DNA of 64,000 nucleotides from Candidatus Nitrotoga sp. SPKER (GTDB taxonomy: Bacteria; Pseudomonadota; Gammaproteobacteria; Burkholderiales; Gallionellaceae): assembly GCA_003402285.1 (NCBI GenBank), contig QFXG01000024.1, positions 1 to 64,000 on the forward strand. The letters are read 5' to 3'. A program made the translations under genes and the position numbers. How positions within the stretch are numbered: position 1 is the stretch's first letter; each line of letters begins with the position of its first letter. The notes below the pieces were generated by a model that worked only from the letters and a program-made list of their open reading frames with translations, was not told where the DNA came from and ran no database searches. Below, one piece after another: positions 24,971-33,684 of the stretch.

Positions 24971-26469
24971 TTATAGCTTCAGGTCAGTGCGGCTGGCAAA
25001 TACTTGCCATAGACGGACCATGGCGTAGGTATCGAGCTTGCAGTATTCAAGAAGTTGCTGTTCGATTTGGGCTTTGCGCTCGGCGCTGGTGTTCGGATGG
25101 ATGCCTTCGAGGAAGGCGCCCATCGCCATGCCGCCATTTTGCACGCCGTCGAGGGCGTCGTAGCGCAGTTCGGGGACTACAGCGGGCAACACCTTTTTGA
25201 TGCTCCAGCTGCCTTGTTGGCTGGGATGGTAGTAACGCTCGCGGGCGATGGGCAGCAGATCGACCACACGTGCGTTGATGGCCAGCAGCGATTCGCCCAA
25301 GTGAGGATAACACTCGGCCAGTTCGCGAATGCGTGTTATCTCAAATGCAGCGTTGTACACGTATACAGGACCTTGCTTACCACATGCAGCAATCAGCGCA
25401 TGAGCGAAGGGTTCGGCAGGATTGTTGCCCGAAAGGTCAAGGAAGGCCGTCTGTTCAAGTTGGCCGGATACAGCCAGCGTGTGCAGGCTGAACTGAAAGG
25501 TAATCTGCTGGTAGGGGCGGGTACCTTTCCAAATGGGTACGGCGAACTGGATGGTTTCGAAGTCGAGAAAATAGGCGGGAAGATCATGTGCAGCTAAATC
25601 TGCTGCGGCACCAACCGCGTCGAAGAACACCTCATTGGCGAGAGTGTAATCTTTGACCCGTTGTTGTTTGTCGTTGAGCAGATCGTCTGGTACATCCTTT
25701 AGATTGTAAACGCCTTTTATGGCGAGCTCTTTTATCTTTGCCGAGGAAAAGCGGGGTAGCCAACAGACTGGGTATTCCGGCTTAGGCTCGTTGCGACTGC
25801 AATGGTCGTAAAAACCGCATTCAAATGGCGTGCCGCAGTGGTCGCCAGTTTCGATAACAGGCTCGGAAGGCTCGGCGGCGATATTTTGGGCTTGGGCAAT
25901 CCAGCCTTTGACTTCATCGGTTCGAGCGAGCGCCTCGGCTGTGAGATCATTTTCTTTTAGCAGCCCCCGGTAATTCTCATTTCCTGGATAGAGCCATGAG
26001 CTATCAATGTGCGCCAGGGCAATGGCCTCCAGCGGGACGCCCGCCGACTGAGCCACAAACGCCTGCAGGGCCACGTCATCATGGTGGTAATCCTTTACGC
26101 TGGTAGAGGATTTACTTCTACCATGCGCCAAACCTGCTTGCCATCCTGTTGTTTCGGCAGCATCACATCGGCAAAGGCCAGTGCGCCAGCGGAAGAGAAG
26201 CCAGCCTCAAAGATCGGCTGTGCTGAATGAAGTAATTCTGCACTACGCTCGAACGCACGGTTGAATCCTTCGTTTTGCAAGTCGATTACGACGCCACGTC
26301 CCTCGGGGTCATAAATGCGCTGGGCAATATCGCCAACCTGAAAACCTATCTGAAAACTTGCCTGTGTCGTGGCTGAATCTTTGCGCAAGTCTGGGCGATG
26401 AACTTCCAGCCACAAACGTTTGGGACACTGGCGGAGGGCCATGAGCTTCGACTTCGAAAATGCACGCAT
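24971..26469 (-). pseudogene. Cas4-like PD-(D/E)XK/DUF2779 nuclease, frameshifted in the catalytic motif
   Basis: Two frames together form one DUF2779 protein. The first (26095-26469) has KSKLMALRQCPKRLWLEVHR and FADVMLPKQQDGKQVWRMVEV, a Cas4/RecB-like nuclease start with an N-terminal Cys. The second (24971 to about 26108) continues KSSTSVKDYHHDDVALQAF, has three further Cys (CGTPFECGFYDHC) that could complete an Fe-S cluster, and ends in a DEDD-exonuclease-like domain (YFLDFETIQFAVPIW, VYVYNAAFEITRIREL, LLEYCKLDTYAMVRLW). One base is missing from an A-run (T-run 26111-26113 on the plus strand), exactly at the Lys of the E-V-K catalytic motif. The stop and start arrangement shows no sign of programmed frameshifting. 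It ends three bases before the WYL regulator gene starts. Confidence 0.8.
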
Positions 26470-26675
26470 ATTGTTTGTGGGTTGGGAGGGTAAAGAATAA
26501 ATGCCATTATCGATCAGTATGCGTCATTTTGTGTCGTGTTAGAATTGCTCTTTCTTGGCCATAAAGTGATGCAGGGCTCGATGCGAGGCATGGTGCAGAT
26601 CAAAACGATGAAAACGTGCACAAGATAATTTATTTACCTCATTATCCACGTGGCACTGCAGCGTGCTGCGCGGCC

Positions 26676-27233
26676 TTATTTCTCATTCAAGAGCGAGACT
26701 GAGTTGAAACTGGCGGCTGACCAAAGAGGCTGGCCAGTCGCTTCGAGATAGGTGAGGTAAGCTCGCAGGTCAAATTCCAGTTGGTGATAATCAGGTTCCA
26801 TATGCCGGCACAGTTGATAGAAAGCTTTGTTGTGTTCGCGTTCTTTGATGTGTGCAAGTTCGTGAACAACGATCATGCGCAAAAATTCATGCGGCATCTC
26901 TTTGAACAATTCCGCTATGCGGATTTCGCGCTTGGCTTTAAGTTTTGTACCTTGTACTCGTGAGATGCGGGTATGCGTGCCGAGTGCGTACTGGATGACA
27001 TGTAGTTTGCCGTCAAATGTCACCTTGCTTAGCTGCCCAGCATTGCGCAGATACAGATCTTTGACGTCCAGTACATAGTCATAGAGCGCCTTGTCAGAGC
27101 GCACAGCGTGCGCATGCGGATATTTTTGCAGTAGCACGCTGGGCAGCAGGTCTTGTTCGATAAGCCGCTGCACTTGCTTTTTTAGTTCTAGAGGGTAACC
27201 AGCAAGGTAACTTGGCGTAGATTTTGCGTGCAT
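26676..27233 (-). CDS. YgjP-like (DUF45) zinc metallopeptidase
   Basis: 185 residues of the M48-like DUF45/YgjP family. The zinc motif is HELAH in FLRMIVVHELAHIKEREHN, followed about 20 residues later by the conserved HMEPDYHQLEFDLR helix. The C terminus is a short helix (LRAYLTYLEATG). Cytosolic, no signal peptide. Substrate unknown in this group. Single gene on the minus strand, 207 bases upstream of the DUF2779 gene, with no sign of co-transcription. Length and motifs are normal. Confidence 0.85.
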   Translation of the reverse strand: MHAKSTPSYLAGYPLELKKQVQRLIEQDLLPSVLLQKYPHAHAVRSDKALYDYVLDVKDLYLRNAGQLSKVTFDGKLHVIQYALGTHTRISRVQGTKLKAKREIRIAELFKEMPHEFLRMIVVHELAHIKEREHNKAFYQLCRHMEPDYHQLEFDLRAYLTYLEATGQPLWSAASFNSVSLLNEK

Positions 27234-27299
27234 AGCGGCATGTCACGACATCACAGATGGAGAGATTTTAGCGATAATGTATTTGTCTTTTTAATTACA

Positions 27300-27851
27300 T
27301 CAGACAGTATGCTTTTTCACCCACGCGACATAGTGGTCCATCCAGTTCTGAAGGAATTTTTTGCTAGCTGTACCGATGTCGCCAGCTTCGTCAAACAGCC
27401 CATCTCTTACATGGATAAATGCCTCAGGCTGAGCAAGTGTTGGCATGTTCAACGTAGCGAGAATGTTGCGTAAATGTTGTTGTGCCATGGCTGTGCCGGT
27501 GGCTCCGGGAGAAGCACCTAATACACCAGCAGGTTTACCCGCCCAAGCGCTTTGGCCATAGGGACGCGAGGCGTGGTCAATTGCATTCTTGAGCACTCCA
27601 GAGATAGAGCGGTTGTATTCGGGTGTAACAAACAGAATGCCTTGTGCCGCTGTAATTTGCTCTTTCAGCCGTTTGACGGGCTGAGCTTGGTTTGCGTCGT
27701 CGTCCTGGTTGTACAGTGGCAAGTCACCGATTTGTAATTCTTTGAATGAAAACTCTGATGGCGCCAGTTTTACAAGGGCGTGAGCGAGCTTGCGATTGAA
27801 TGAATCCTTACGAAGGCTGCCAACGATAATGGCAATTTGGTATTGGTTCAT
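27300..27851 (-). CDS. NAD(P)H-dependent FMN reductase
   Basis: 183 residues, flavodoxin-like fold. The FMN phosphate loop is GSLRKDSFNRKLA near the N terminus. LFVTPEYNRSISGVLKNAID is the family's signature flavin-isoalloxazine and dimer segment (PEYN, LKNAID), followed by KPAGVLGASPGATGTAMAQQ. Members (ChrR/ArsH/azoreductase-like) reduce quinones, chromate or azo dyes with NAD(P)H. The natural substrate cannot be read from sequence. GGAGATCATC precedes the ATG. The next gene on this strand, the dienelactone hydrolase, lies 97 bases upstream. Confidence 0.92.
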   Translation of the reverse strand: MNQYQIAIIVGSLRKDSFNRKLAHALVKLAPSEFSFKELQIGDLPLYNQDDDANQAQPVKRLKEQITAAQGILFVTPEYNRSISGVLKNAIDHASRPYGQSAWAGKPAGVLGASPGATGTAMAQQHLRNILATLNMPTLAQPEAFIHVRDGLFDEAGDIGTASKKFLQNWMDHYVAWVKKHTV

Positions 27852-27948
27852 GATGATCTCCTTTAGATGTTACAAATGATCGTAAAATATTTTGACCACG
27901 TCAGCATAGCCATGCATCTTGAGTTTCTCGACGTGATCGTTGATTTTT

Positions 27949-28758
27949 TCAGTTCCGTTTAGTGGTATCTCCAACATTAAGCGCATCGGCCAAAAATGCC
28001 ATGGATTCATCCCACGAAGCCTTGTCTGCTACAGCGTTATAGGCCAGTGGCAGTTTGAATTCTTGACCATATTTATCTGCGTCCGGATTAGTGAAGCTGT
28101 GCTTGGCGCTGGGATAGGTCACCGCTTTGTAAGTCACGCCTGCCTTCTCCATCTCCTGTTTGAAAGCGGCGACTTGCGTAGCGGGAATCATCGGGTCGTC
28201 TTCACCAGTAAAGGACGCGATTCGTGCCTTAACCTTTCCTGCCTCTGCCGGATGTTCAGTTCCCAAGTCACCGTGGAAACTCAGCACTGCTTTAAGAGGC
28301 TCACCGATTCGTGCCATGTGCAATACTACCGATCCGCCAAAACAATAACCGATAGCTGCGATTTGTTTAGAATCCACGGTTATTTCTTTGCTGATCAGGT
28401 TGTATGCGCTTTCGAATCGAGCCTTGGCGAGTTCAGTATTCTTGGCCAAATTGCTGGCAAGCTTGCCCGCATCGTTCGGGTGATGCGCTTGTTGGCCATC
28501 GCCGTACATATCAACTGCCAGCGCAGTGTAGCCCAGCTCTGCGAGCATACGAGCGCGCTTGCGCGCATATTCGTTATGCCCCCACCATTCATGCACTACT
28601 AAAATACCTGGGCGTTTGCTTTTTATTGCATCGTCGTAGGCAATATAACCCTTGAGATTGGTACCGTTGGCGCTATAGGTTACTTCTTTACCTTGCACGG
28701 CAGCGTAAGATGCAGAAGTTGAAAATATCAGGCTCGCGAACAACAGAAATTTATTCAT
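27949..28758 (-). CDS. Exported dienelactone hydrolase family protein
   Basis: 269 residues. The first 19 form a signal peptide (MNKFLLFASLIFSTSASYAA), so it is periplasmic. The alpha/beta-hydrolase core contains HEWWGHNEYARKRARMLAEL, the nucleophile in GYCFGG (Cys, as in dienelactone hydrolase), the Asp in TGEDDPMIP and the His in AKHSFTNP. Periplasmic members are usually annotated as carboxymethylenebutenolidase-like without known substrate. AGGAGGCAATT before the ATG is a strong ribosome site. Upstream is the response-regulator gene on the same strand but with 122 bases between. Confidence 0.92.
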   Translation of the reverse strand: MNKFLLFASLIFSTSASYAAVQGKEVTYSANGTNLKGYIAYDDAIKSKRPGILVVHEWWGHNEYARKRARMLAELGYTALAVDMYGDGQQAHHPNDAGKLASNLAKNTELAKARFESAYNLISKEITVDSKQIAAIGYCFGGSVVLHMARIGEPLKAVLSFHGDLGTEHPAEAGKVKARIASFTGEDDPMIPATQVAAFKQEMEKAGVTYKAVTYPSAKHSFTNPDADKYGQEFKLPLAYNAVADKASWDESMAFLADALNVGDTTKRN

Positions 28759-28880
28759 AATTGCCTCCTAAAAATTAGTTTGTTCAGTTTTGTTATTGAG
28801 TTTCAAAATGAAATGGGTCTGGCAGCGTGAATACACCAATCGTGCGGAAACTAAACCAATTTTACTTTATGTAAAGAGTA

Positions 28881-29513
28881 TTATTCGATCAAGTGGTTCA
28901 TGATTGCGTAACGCACTGCTTCAGCATTGTTTTTCAGTTTCATTTTTTCTAGTAAGCGTGCGCGATAAACACTGACAGTCTTGGCACTAAGCGACAGAGC
29001 TTCCGCCATTTCGCTAAGACTTTTACCTGATGCCATCAGGCACAGCGTTTGATATTCGCGGTTAGATAGGGTTTGGTGCAATAATTCCTGATAGCCTTGT
29101 GATAAGCCATTGGCTAATTCTTCTGCCAGTTCATTGCTAATGTATTTCTTACCGCAGGCGACTTGGCGTATGGCGGTAACCAGTTGTGTCGGGGCACTTT
29201 GTTTGCTGAGGTAGCCTGCTGCCCCGGCTTTCATAGAACGCAATGCATATTGATTTTCCTCATGCATGCTTAATATCAGTACCGGTAATTGCGGATTATT
29301 GAGCTTGAGCTGTTTAAGTACATCGATGCCATTTTTATCAGGCATACTAATGTCTAGTAACACTAAATCGTAAATTTTTTCTAGTGTCATTTTAATGGCT
29401 TGCATGCCATTTTCAGCTTCTCCGGTTACGCGTATATCTTCGGTGTCATTGAGAATCTGCTTCATACCTTTGCGGATCAATGCGTGGTCATCTACTACTA
29501 ATATATTAATCAT
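28881..29513 (-). CDS. NarL/FixJ-family response regulator
   Basis: 210 residues. The receiver domain (1-120) has acidic pocket residues Asp8/Asp9 and phosphoacceptor Asp54 in DLVLLDISMPDKNG, the Thr/Ser in ILSMHEE and the Lys in GYLSKQS. The LuxR-type helix-turn-helix (about 145-205) is LSNREYQTLCLMASGKSLSE with TVSVYRARLLEKMKLKN. It follows its probable sensor kinase gene by 18 bases and is co-transcribed with it. Similarity to UvrY/GacA- and NarL-like regulators is general, so target genes cannot be named; flhDC starts beyond the sensor gene in the opposite direction. Confidence 0.93.
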   Translation of the reverse strand: MINILVVDDHALIRKGMKQILNDTEDIRVTGEAENGMQAIKMTLEKIYDLVLLDISMPDKNGIDVLKQLKLNNPQLPVLILSMHEENQYALRSMKAGAAGYLSKQSAPTQLVTAIRQVACGKKYISNELAEELANGLSQGYQELLHQTLSNREYQTLCLMASGKSLSEMAEALSLSAKTVSVYRARLLEKMKLKNNAEAVRYAIMNHLIE

Positions 29514-29531
29514 GGTTGATTTTTACAGTGT

Positions 29532-31061
29532 TTACCACAACAGTTTTTGCTGGGGTTGAGGCAAACATAAGCTGTCAATGGTTGTTGGTTCAGGTTGATG
29601 CGGGATGCATGCTTTAATTGTGGTCCCTGAGCCTGGTGTGCCGTTAATATGCACATTGCCGCCGAAATAAGCGACTCGTTCTTTAATACCACGCAGGCCG
29701 AAGGAACGGGGTTTGATGCGATCGGATTCGGTAAAACCGAGGCCATTGTCGCTAACGATCATTTCAATGTGGGTAACTTGATTGTCTAGCGTTATTTGTA
29801 CATTGCTGGCATGTGCGTGTTTCATGATATTGGTGAGCGTTTCTTGCAGGATACGGAACAGTGCGATAGCGATATTCGGACCTAGCGTGATATCTTCATC
29901 TGGGTGGTTGAATATGCAAGAAATGCCGGTACGTTGTTCAAATTCATCCACTTCAATTTCCATTGCTGCGATGATCCCGAAGCTGTCTAGCGTGCTTGGG
30001 CGCAGGGAATGAGAGATGTCGTTGGCGGCGGCGGTACACTTATCAATCAGGTTTTCAACATCTTTAATTTTTGCAATCAGCTCAGGTGTTTCTTTACCCA
30101 GGCGTCCACCCAGCCAGGCGATGTTGAGCTTAATGGCGGTAAGAGTGCTTCCCAAGTCGTCATGCACCTCGCGTGCAATGTTAAGTCGTTCCTGTTCGCG
30201 TACGAGCTGGATGTGGGAGGATAGTTCACGCAATTGTTCCTGTGAATATTTGATTTCGATTTCCGCTTGCTTGCTCTGGCTGATGTTGGACATGATGCCT
30301 TCCCATTGAATTTCATCATGCAATATTTTTCGAGGGCTGCAGCGTAAGTTGATCCATTTAATTTCACCTGCTGGCAATATTACGATGCGTCCCTCCCAGT
30401 TCCAGAAGGAAAGATTATTCGCTGAAGTGCGCATGGATTGTTCATATGAGATGCGATCATCCGGGTGTAGCATATTCATGAATAAATGAGGGTGTTTTTC
30501 TAAATCCTGTGGATTCAAGTCGAGAAGCGCTTTGCTACCGTCACTGATATAAGGAAATAATATTTGGCCGTCATGTTTTAGCAATATTTGATAGGCCATA
30601 CCGGGCAAGTTGGTAATGAAGGCTTGCAGACGTGCCTGATTCTCTTGTAAGGCGATTTGTGCCTGTCGGTGTTCGTAACGAATACGTGCTTCACGTAAAT
30701 TATGGGCTATCGAAGGAGCAAGCCTATTTAAGCTCCCTTTAAAAATGTAATCGTTCGCACCGGATTGCATGGTATGAATGATGGTTTCTTCATGTAGGTC
30801 ATGCGACAGGAATAGAAAAGGAATATTCACTCCTTTCGATTGCATTAGTTGGAGTGCGGCCAGTCCACAAAATCCCGACTGGTCATAGCTACACAGCACC
30901 ACATCCCATTCATTTTCAATCAAGGCAGTTTGCATGGTGGATGCATTGTCTACTCGCTGATGTGCAACCTTATAACCGCTCTGTTCTAGTTTTGTGAGCG
31001 TGCGTTGAGCATCTTCAAGTGAAGTTTCCACTAATAAGACACGAAGTTTATTGGCAACCAT
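29532..31061 (-). CDS. Histidine kinase with degenerate receiver and PAS domain
   Basis: 509 residues, soluble. Domains in order: receiver-like (about 6-122), coiled coil, PAS (about 145-275), HisKA_3 dimerisation domain with His in AREVHDDLGSTLTAIKLNI, and HATPase (LQETLTNIMKHAHASNV N-box, SDNGLGF, GLRGIKERVAYFGG). In the receiver the segment that should hold the phosphoacceptor reads VVLCSYDQSGF, with Ser where LSDY-type Asp is expected, so it probably cannot be phosphorylated and acts as a pseudo-receiver. The kinase core looks active and would phosphorylate the adjacent NarL-type regulator. The gene lies divergent from flhDC with a 637-base gap. Confidence 0.9.
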   Translation of the reverse strand: MVANKLRVLLVETSLEDAQRTLTKLEQSGYKVAHQRVDNASTMQTALIENEWDVVLCSYDQSGFCGLAALQLMQSKGVNIPFLFLSHDLHEETIIHTMQSGANDYIFKGSLNRLAPSIAHNLREARIRYEHRQAQIALQENQARLQAFITNLPGMAYQILLKHDGQILFPYISDGSKALLDLNPQDLEKHPHLFMNMLHPDDRISYEQSMRTSANNLSFWNWEGRIVILPAGEIKWINLRCSPRKILHDEIQWEGIMSNISQSKQAEIEIKYSQEQLRELSSHIQLVREQERLNIAREVHDDLGSTLTAIKLNIAWLGGRLGKETPELIAKIKDVENLIDKCTAAANDISHSLRPSTLDSFGIIAAMEIEVDEFEQRTGISCIFNHPDEDITLGPNIAIALFRILQETLTNIMKHAHASNVQITLDNQVTHIEMIVSDNGLGFTESDRIKPRSFGLRGIKERVAYFGGNVHINGTPGSGTTIKACIPHQPEPTTIDSLCLPQPQQKLLW

Positions 31062-31501
31062 ATTTTATTTGTTACTTCATAAGGTTGAAATTAAATTTTA
31101 ATGATCTAAAAATCTGATTTTCAGGATGGTGTAGGGGTATCGCTGAACATAAATTAACTAAATTTTGCGAGATCTCAAGTATTACTAATAACAGGATGGC
31201 AGAGCTAAGTTTAAATCTAACAGTATTAAATCTCTATAAAAATTTTCCGATCAGTGCCTTATTAAACGCTAAATTATTTGGCTAATTCAAGAATCTGTGA
31301 TTATTAGCCATGTCACTTGCTCAGGCAAAATATTGGAAAGGTATTTAGTTTTCAGTTATGGTAAAACTGTGCTGGCTGTAGTTGCATATCAATAGTTGAT
31401 ATTTATCAATTACCTATGTTGTCATCTGCGCCAAGTGAAATATATTTCAAAAAAAATTAAAGTTCTGGAATTGCCTGTCGATAACAAAAACGTAAGCTTG
31501 A

Positions 31502-31697
31502 ATTTGTCCCCTTGCAGATTCAGGTAAGCATTAAATCTTCCACTTACAACCTAATACGGGTAAGTGGAGGTTTGTTTGTCTGTGTAGGAAAATTTCTTAC
31601 AAAGAGATCGGAAGTCTTCTGATTTTTTTCTGTTCATTCCTATAGCAATATTCAACCGTCGAAAAAGACAGTGTTGTTAACTTGCAAGGGGACGAAT
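31502..31697 (+). promoter_or_regulatory. flhD leader: long-range pairing that can mask the ribosome-binding site
   Basis: ATTTGTCCCCTTGCA (31502-31516) can pair over 15 bases, with one G-U, with TGCAAGGGGACGAAT (31683-31697). The latter contains the flhD Shine-Dalgarno AAGGGGA two codons before the ATG at 31699. Between them lie an 11-bp hairpin (31537-31547 with 31560-31570) and a terminator-like hairpin (31607-31629). If transcribed as one leader this would form an off-state. Alternatively the upstream arm plus terminator could be a small RNA targeting flhD. No transcription start can be fixed from sequence. Confidence 0.5.
31607..31629 (+). terminator. Intrinsic-terminator-like hairpin in the flhD leader
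   Basis: ATCGGAA (31607-31613) pairs with TTCTGAT (31617-31623, one G-U) around a GTC loop and is followed by a run of T to 31629. It lies 70 bases before flhD, so it would have to be bypassed or regulated if the promoter is upstream. Confidence 0.5.
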
Positions 31698-31698
31698 C

Positions 31699-32019
31699 AT
31701 GAATATAGATCAACTTCATCTAGAAATTAAAGACGCCAATCTTTCTTATATGCTGCTCGCACGGCAGATGATTCAGGACGATAAGGAGGCAGCTATTTTT
31801 CGTCTTGGAATTAACCAAGAAATGGCTGAACTTATCGCTGGGTTAAGCTCAGCACAATTACTCAAAATGGCGGCCTCCAATATGTTGTTGTGCCGCTTTC
31901 GCTTTGATGAAAAACTCCTACTCAATATGATCACCGATTACAACAAGGACAGGATGATGTCACAAGCGCACACCGCTATCCTGATAGCCGGGCAGCCTTT
32001 GGAGGATTTAGTTGTTTGA
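31699..32019 (+). CDS. flhD: Flagellar transcriptional regulator FlhD
   Basis: 106 residues, close to the usual length. It has the FlhD pattern NIDQLHLEIKDANLSYMLLA, RQMIQDDKEAAIFRLGI and the helix AELIAGLSSAQLLKMAAS. FlhD has no DNA-binding domain of its own. It forms FlhD4C2 with FlhC and activates class II flagellar promoters with sigma-70 RNA polymerase. The gene starts at ATG 31699 behind AAGGGGACG, which can be sequestered by the leader. flhC follows 29 bases later on the same message. Confidence 0.95.
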   Translation: MNIDQLHLEIKDANLSYMLLARQMIQDDKEAAIFRLGINQEMAELIAGLSSAQLLKMAASNMLLCRFRFDEKLLLNMITDYNKDRMMSQAHTAILIAGQPLEDLVV

Positions 32020-32048
32020 TTTAAATAAATTATTGGTGGAGGAATATC

Positions 32049-32606
32049 ATGCGAAACAAAAGTGTGGTCACTGAAGCTTATCAAATTCAGATTGCTGTAG
32101 ATTTAATCAAGCTAGGAGCACGTCTGCAATTACTACAAGAAGAAACCGCTTTAAGTCGTGAACGTTTGCTTAAATTGTACAAGGAGATAAAGGGGGTGTC
32201 GCCGTCAAAGGGTATGTTGCCTTACTCAACTGACTGGTTTATGAGCTGGTCGCCTAACATCCATTCTTCGTTGTTTATGGATATTCATCAGTTTCTGCTA
32301 AGGCATACCAGCTTAACGGGTGTTGAAGCATTAATTAAAAGTTATTTACTGTATCTCGAGCAAATTAATTTTAGTGGCGATGAGCCAATATTGAGTGTTA
32401 CACGTGCCTGGTTTTTAGTACGATTCTTTGATGCACAGATGCTACAGCTGACAGGCTGCACCGAGTGCGGTGGACATTTCGTAGCGCATGCCAATGGGCT
32501 GTATTCTGGCTATGTGTGTGGCATCTGTCGCCCACCCTCTCGTGCCGGAAAAACAAAAAGAAATGCTGCAACATCAAGTTTGTTGGCATTAAGCCTGACA
32601 AGTTAA
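32049..32606 (+). CDS. flhC: Flagellar transcriptional regulator FlhC
   Basis: 185 residues. The family features are LIKLGARLQLLQEETALSRERL near the start, SWSPNIHSSLFMDIHQFLL in the middle and the zinc-binding four-cysteine site, CTECGG and YVCGICRPP (Cys-x2-Cys twice), near the C terminus. It is the DNA-binding partner of FlhD in the flagellar master activator. GGTGGAGGAATATC is a strong ribosome site. The stop codon overlaps the -35 element of a sigma-28-like promoter for motAB. Confidence 0.95.
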   Translation: MRNKSVVTEAYQIQIAVDLIKLGARLQLLQEETALSRERLLKLYKEIKGVSPSKGMLPYSTDWFMSWSPNIHSSLFMDIHQFLLRHTSLTGVEALIKSYLLYLEQINFSGDEPILSVTRAWFLVRFFDAQMLQLTGCTECGGHFVAHANGLYSGYVCGICRPPSRAGKTKRNAATSSLLALSLTS

Positions 32607-32630
32607 AGTTTTACTATCGGGTGTCGTTAC
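32604..32630 (+). promoter_or_regulatory. Sigma-28 (FliA)-like promoter upstream of motA
   Basis: TAAAGTTT (32604-32611) matches the FliA -35 consensus exactly. After 11 bases GTCGTTAC (32623-32630) matches the GCCGATAA -10 consensus at 5 of 8 positions. The -35 begins with the flhC stop codon. This fits class III control of motAB. Confidence 0.5.
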
Positions 32631-32799
32631 CGTCACAAAAGTCTATGTGGAATAATTTTATGATGATGTTTACGCTATCTGTCCGTGTGAATGCACGAAA
32701 TGACATTGATTTGTCCAACTTTTTTTCGAGTTTTTTACAGAAGCCGATACTGGATTGTTATAAAAGATCGCTTTGTGCGCAATTCAGTGGAGCTGGGAC

Positions 32800-33654
32800 A
32801 TGTTGGTAATTGCCGGATATGTAGTAATTTTAATTTCGGTGTTCGGGGGCTATGCCCTAGCGGGCGGGCATTTGGCCTCCTTGTTGCAGCCAATTGAGTT
32901 GTTAATGATAGCCGGTGCTGGTTCCGGTGCCTTTTTAGTAGGAAATAGCGGCAAAACAATTAAGGCCACTTTGAAAGCATTGCCTAGTATATTTAAGGGG
33001 GCTAAATATAATAAAAGCCACTACATGGAACTAATGGCCCTGCTTTATGAATTGCTTGGCAAAATTCGTAAGGAAGGATTAATGGCCATTGAAAATGATA
33101 TTGAGAATACACATGAAAGTCCTCTCTTTGCTAAGTATCCAAAGGTAATGGCGGATCATCATATAATTGAATTTTTAGCAGATTATCTACGAATCATGTT
33201 GGGCGGCAACCTAAATGCGATGGAAATTGAGAATTTGATGGATGTAGAAATAGAAACCCATCACCATGAAGCAATGGTACCGTCGCATGCGCTGGCCAAG
33301 TTTGGTGACGCCTTACCAGCCTTCGGAATAGTTGCGGCAGTTATGGGGGTTGTGCATACCATGGGGTCTGTCGGAATACCACCCGCCGAATTGGGTATAC
33401 TGATCGGCGCAGCATTAGTAGGTACTTTTCTGGGAATTCTGCTAGCTTATGGTTTTGTAGGCCCTTTGGCGACTCTGTTGGAACAAAAAGCAGAGGAGTC
33501 AAACAAAATGTTTCAAACAGTTAAGGTTACATTATTGGCCAATCTAAATGGCTACGCTCCGGCGATGGCGGTAGAGTTTGGTCGTAAAGTGCTCAATTCT
33601 ACTGAACGTCCCGGTTTCCTCGAACTGGAAGAGTATGTTAAGCAAAAGCGCTGA
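32800..33654 (+). CDS. motA: Flagellar motor stator protein MotA
   Basis: 284 residues from the ATG at 32800, placed behind TGGAGCTGGG; a TTG start 27 bases earlier is less likely. There are four membrane segments: MLVIAGYVVILISVFGGYAL, LLMIAGAGSGAFLVG, the pair after residue 165 containing FGDALPAFGIVAAVMGVV, and LGILIGAALVGTFLGILLAYG. A cytoplasmic loop between TM2 and TM3 carries the charged residues that contact FliG. The conserved prolines of TM3 and TM4 regions are present. With MotB it forms the proton-driven stator. About 193 bases separate it from flhC and contain the sigma-28-like promoter. Confidence 0.95.
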   Translation: MLVIAGYVVILISVFGGYALAGGHLASLLQPIELLMIAGAGSGAFLVGNSGKTIKATLKALPSIFKGAKYNKSHYMELMALLYELLGKIRKEGLMAIENDIENTHESPLFAKYPKVMADHHIIEFLADYLRIMLGGNLNAMEIENLMDVEIETHHHEAMVPSHALAKFGDALPAFGIVAAVMGVVHTMGSVGIPPAELGILIGAALVGTFLGILLAYGFVGPLATLLEQKAEESNKMFQTVKVTLLANLNGYAPAMAVEFGRKVLNSTERPGFLELEEYVKQKR

Positions 33655-33684
33655 CTAGAGAATTTACATTGAAAGAGTTGCATC

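Larger units (their letters stand above)
31062..31698. other. Long flhDC upstream region
   Basis: 637 bases without a gene, containing the divergent promoters of the sensor kinase and flhDC and the leader structures listed separately (31502-31697). Confidence 0.6.

Noticed and set aside
27940-28602. Plus-strand frame of 220 codons opposite the dienelactone hydrolase
   Set aside because: Antisense shadow; no recognisable domain and a strong gene on the other strand.
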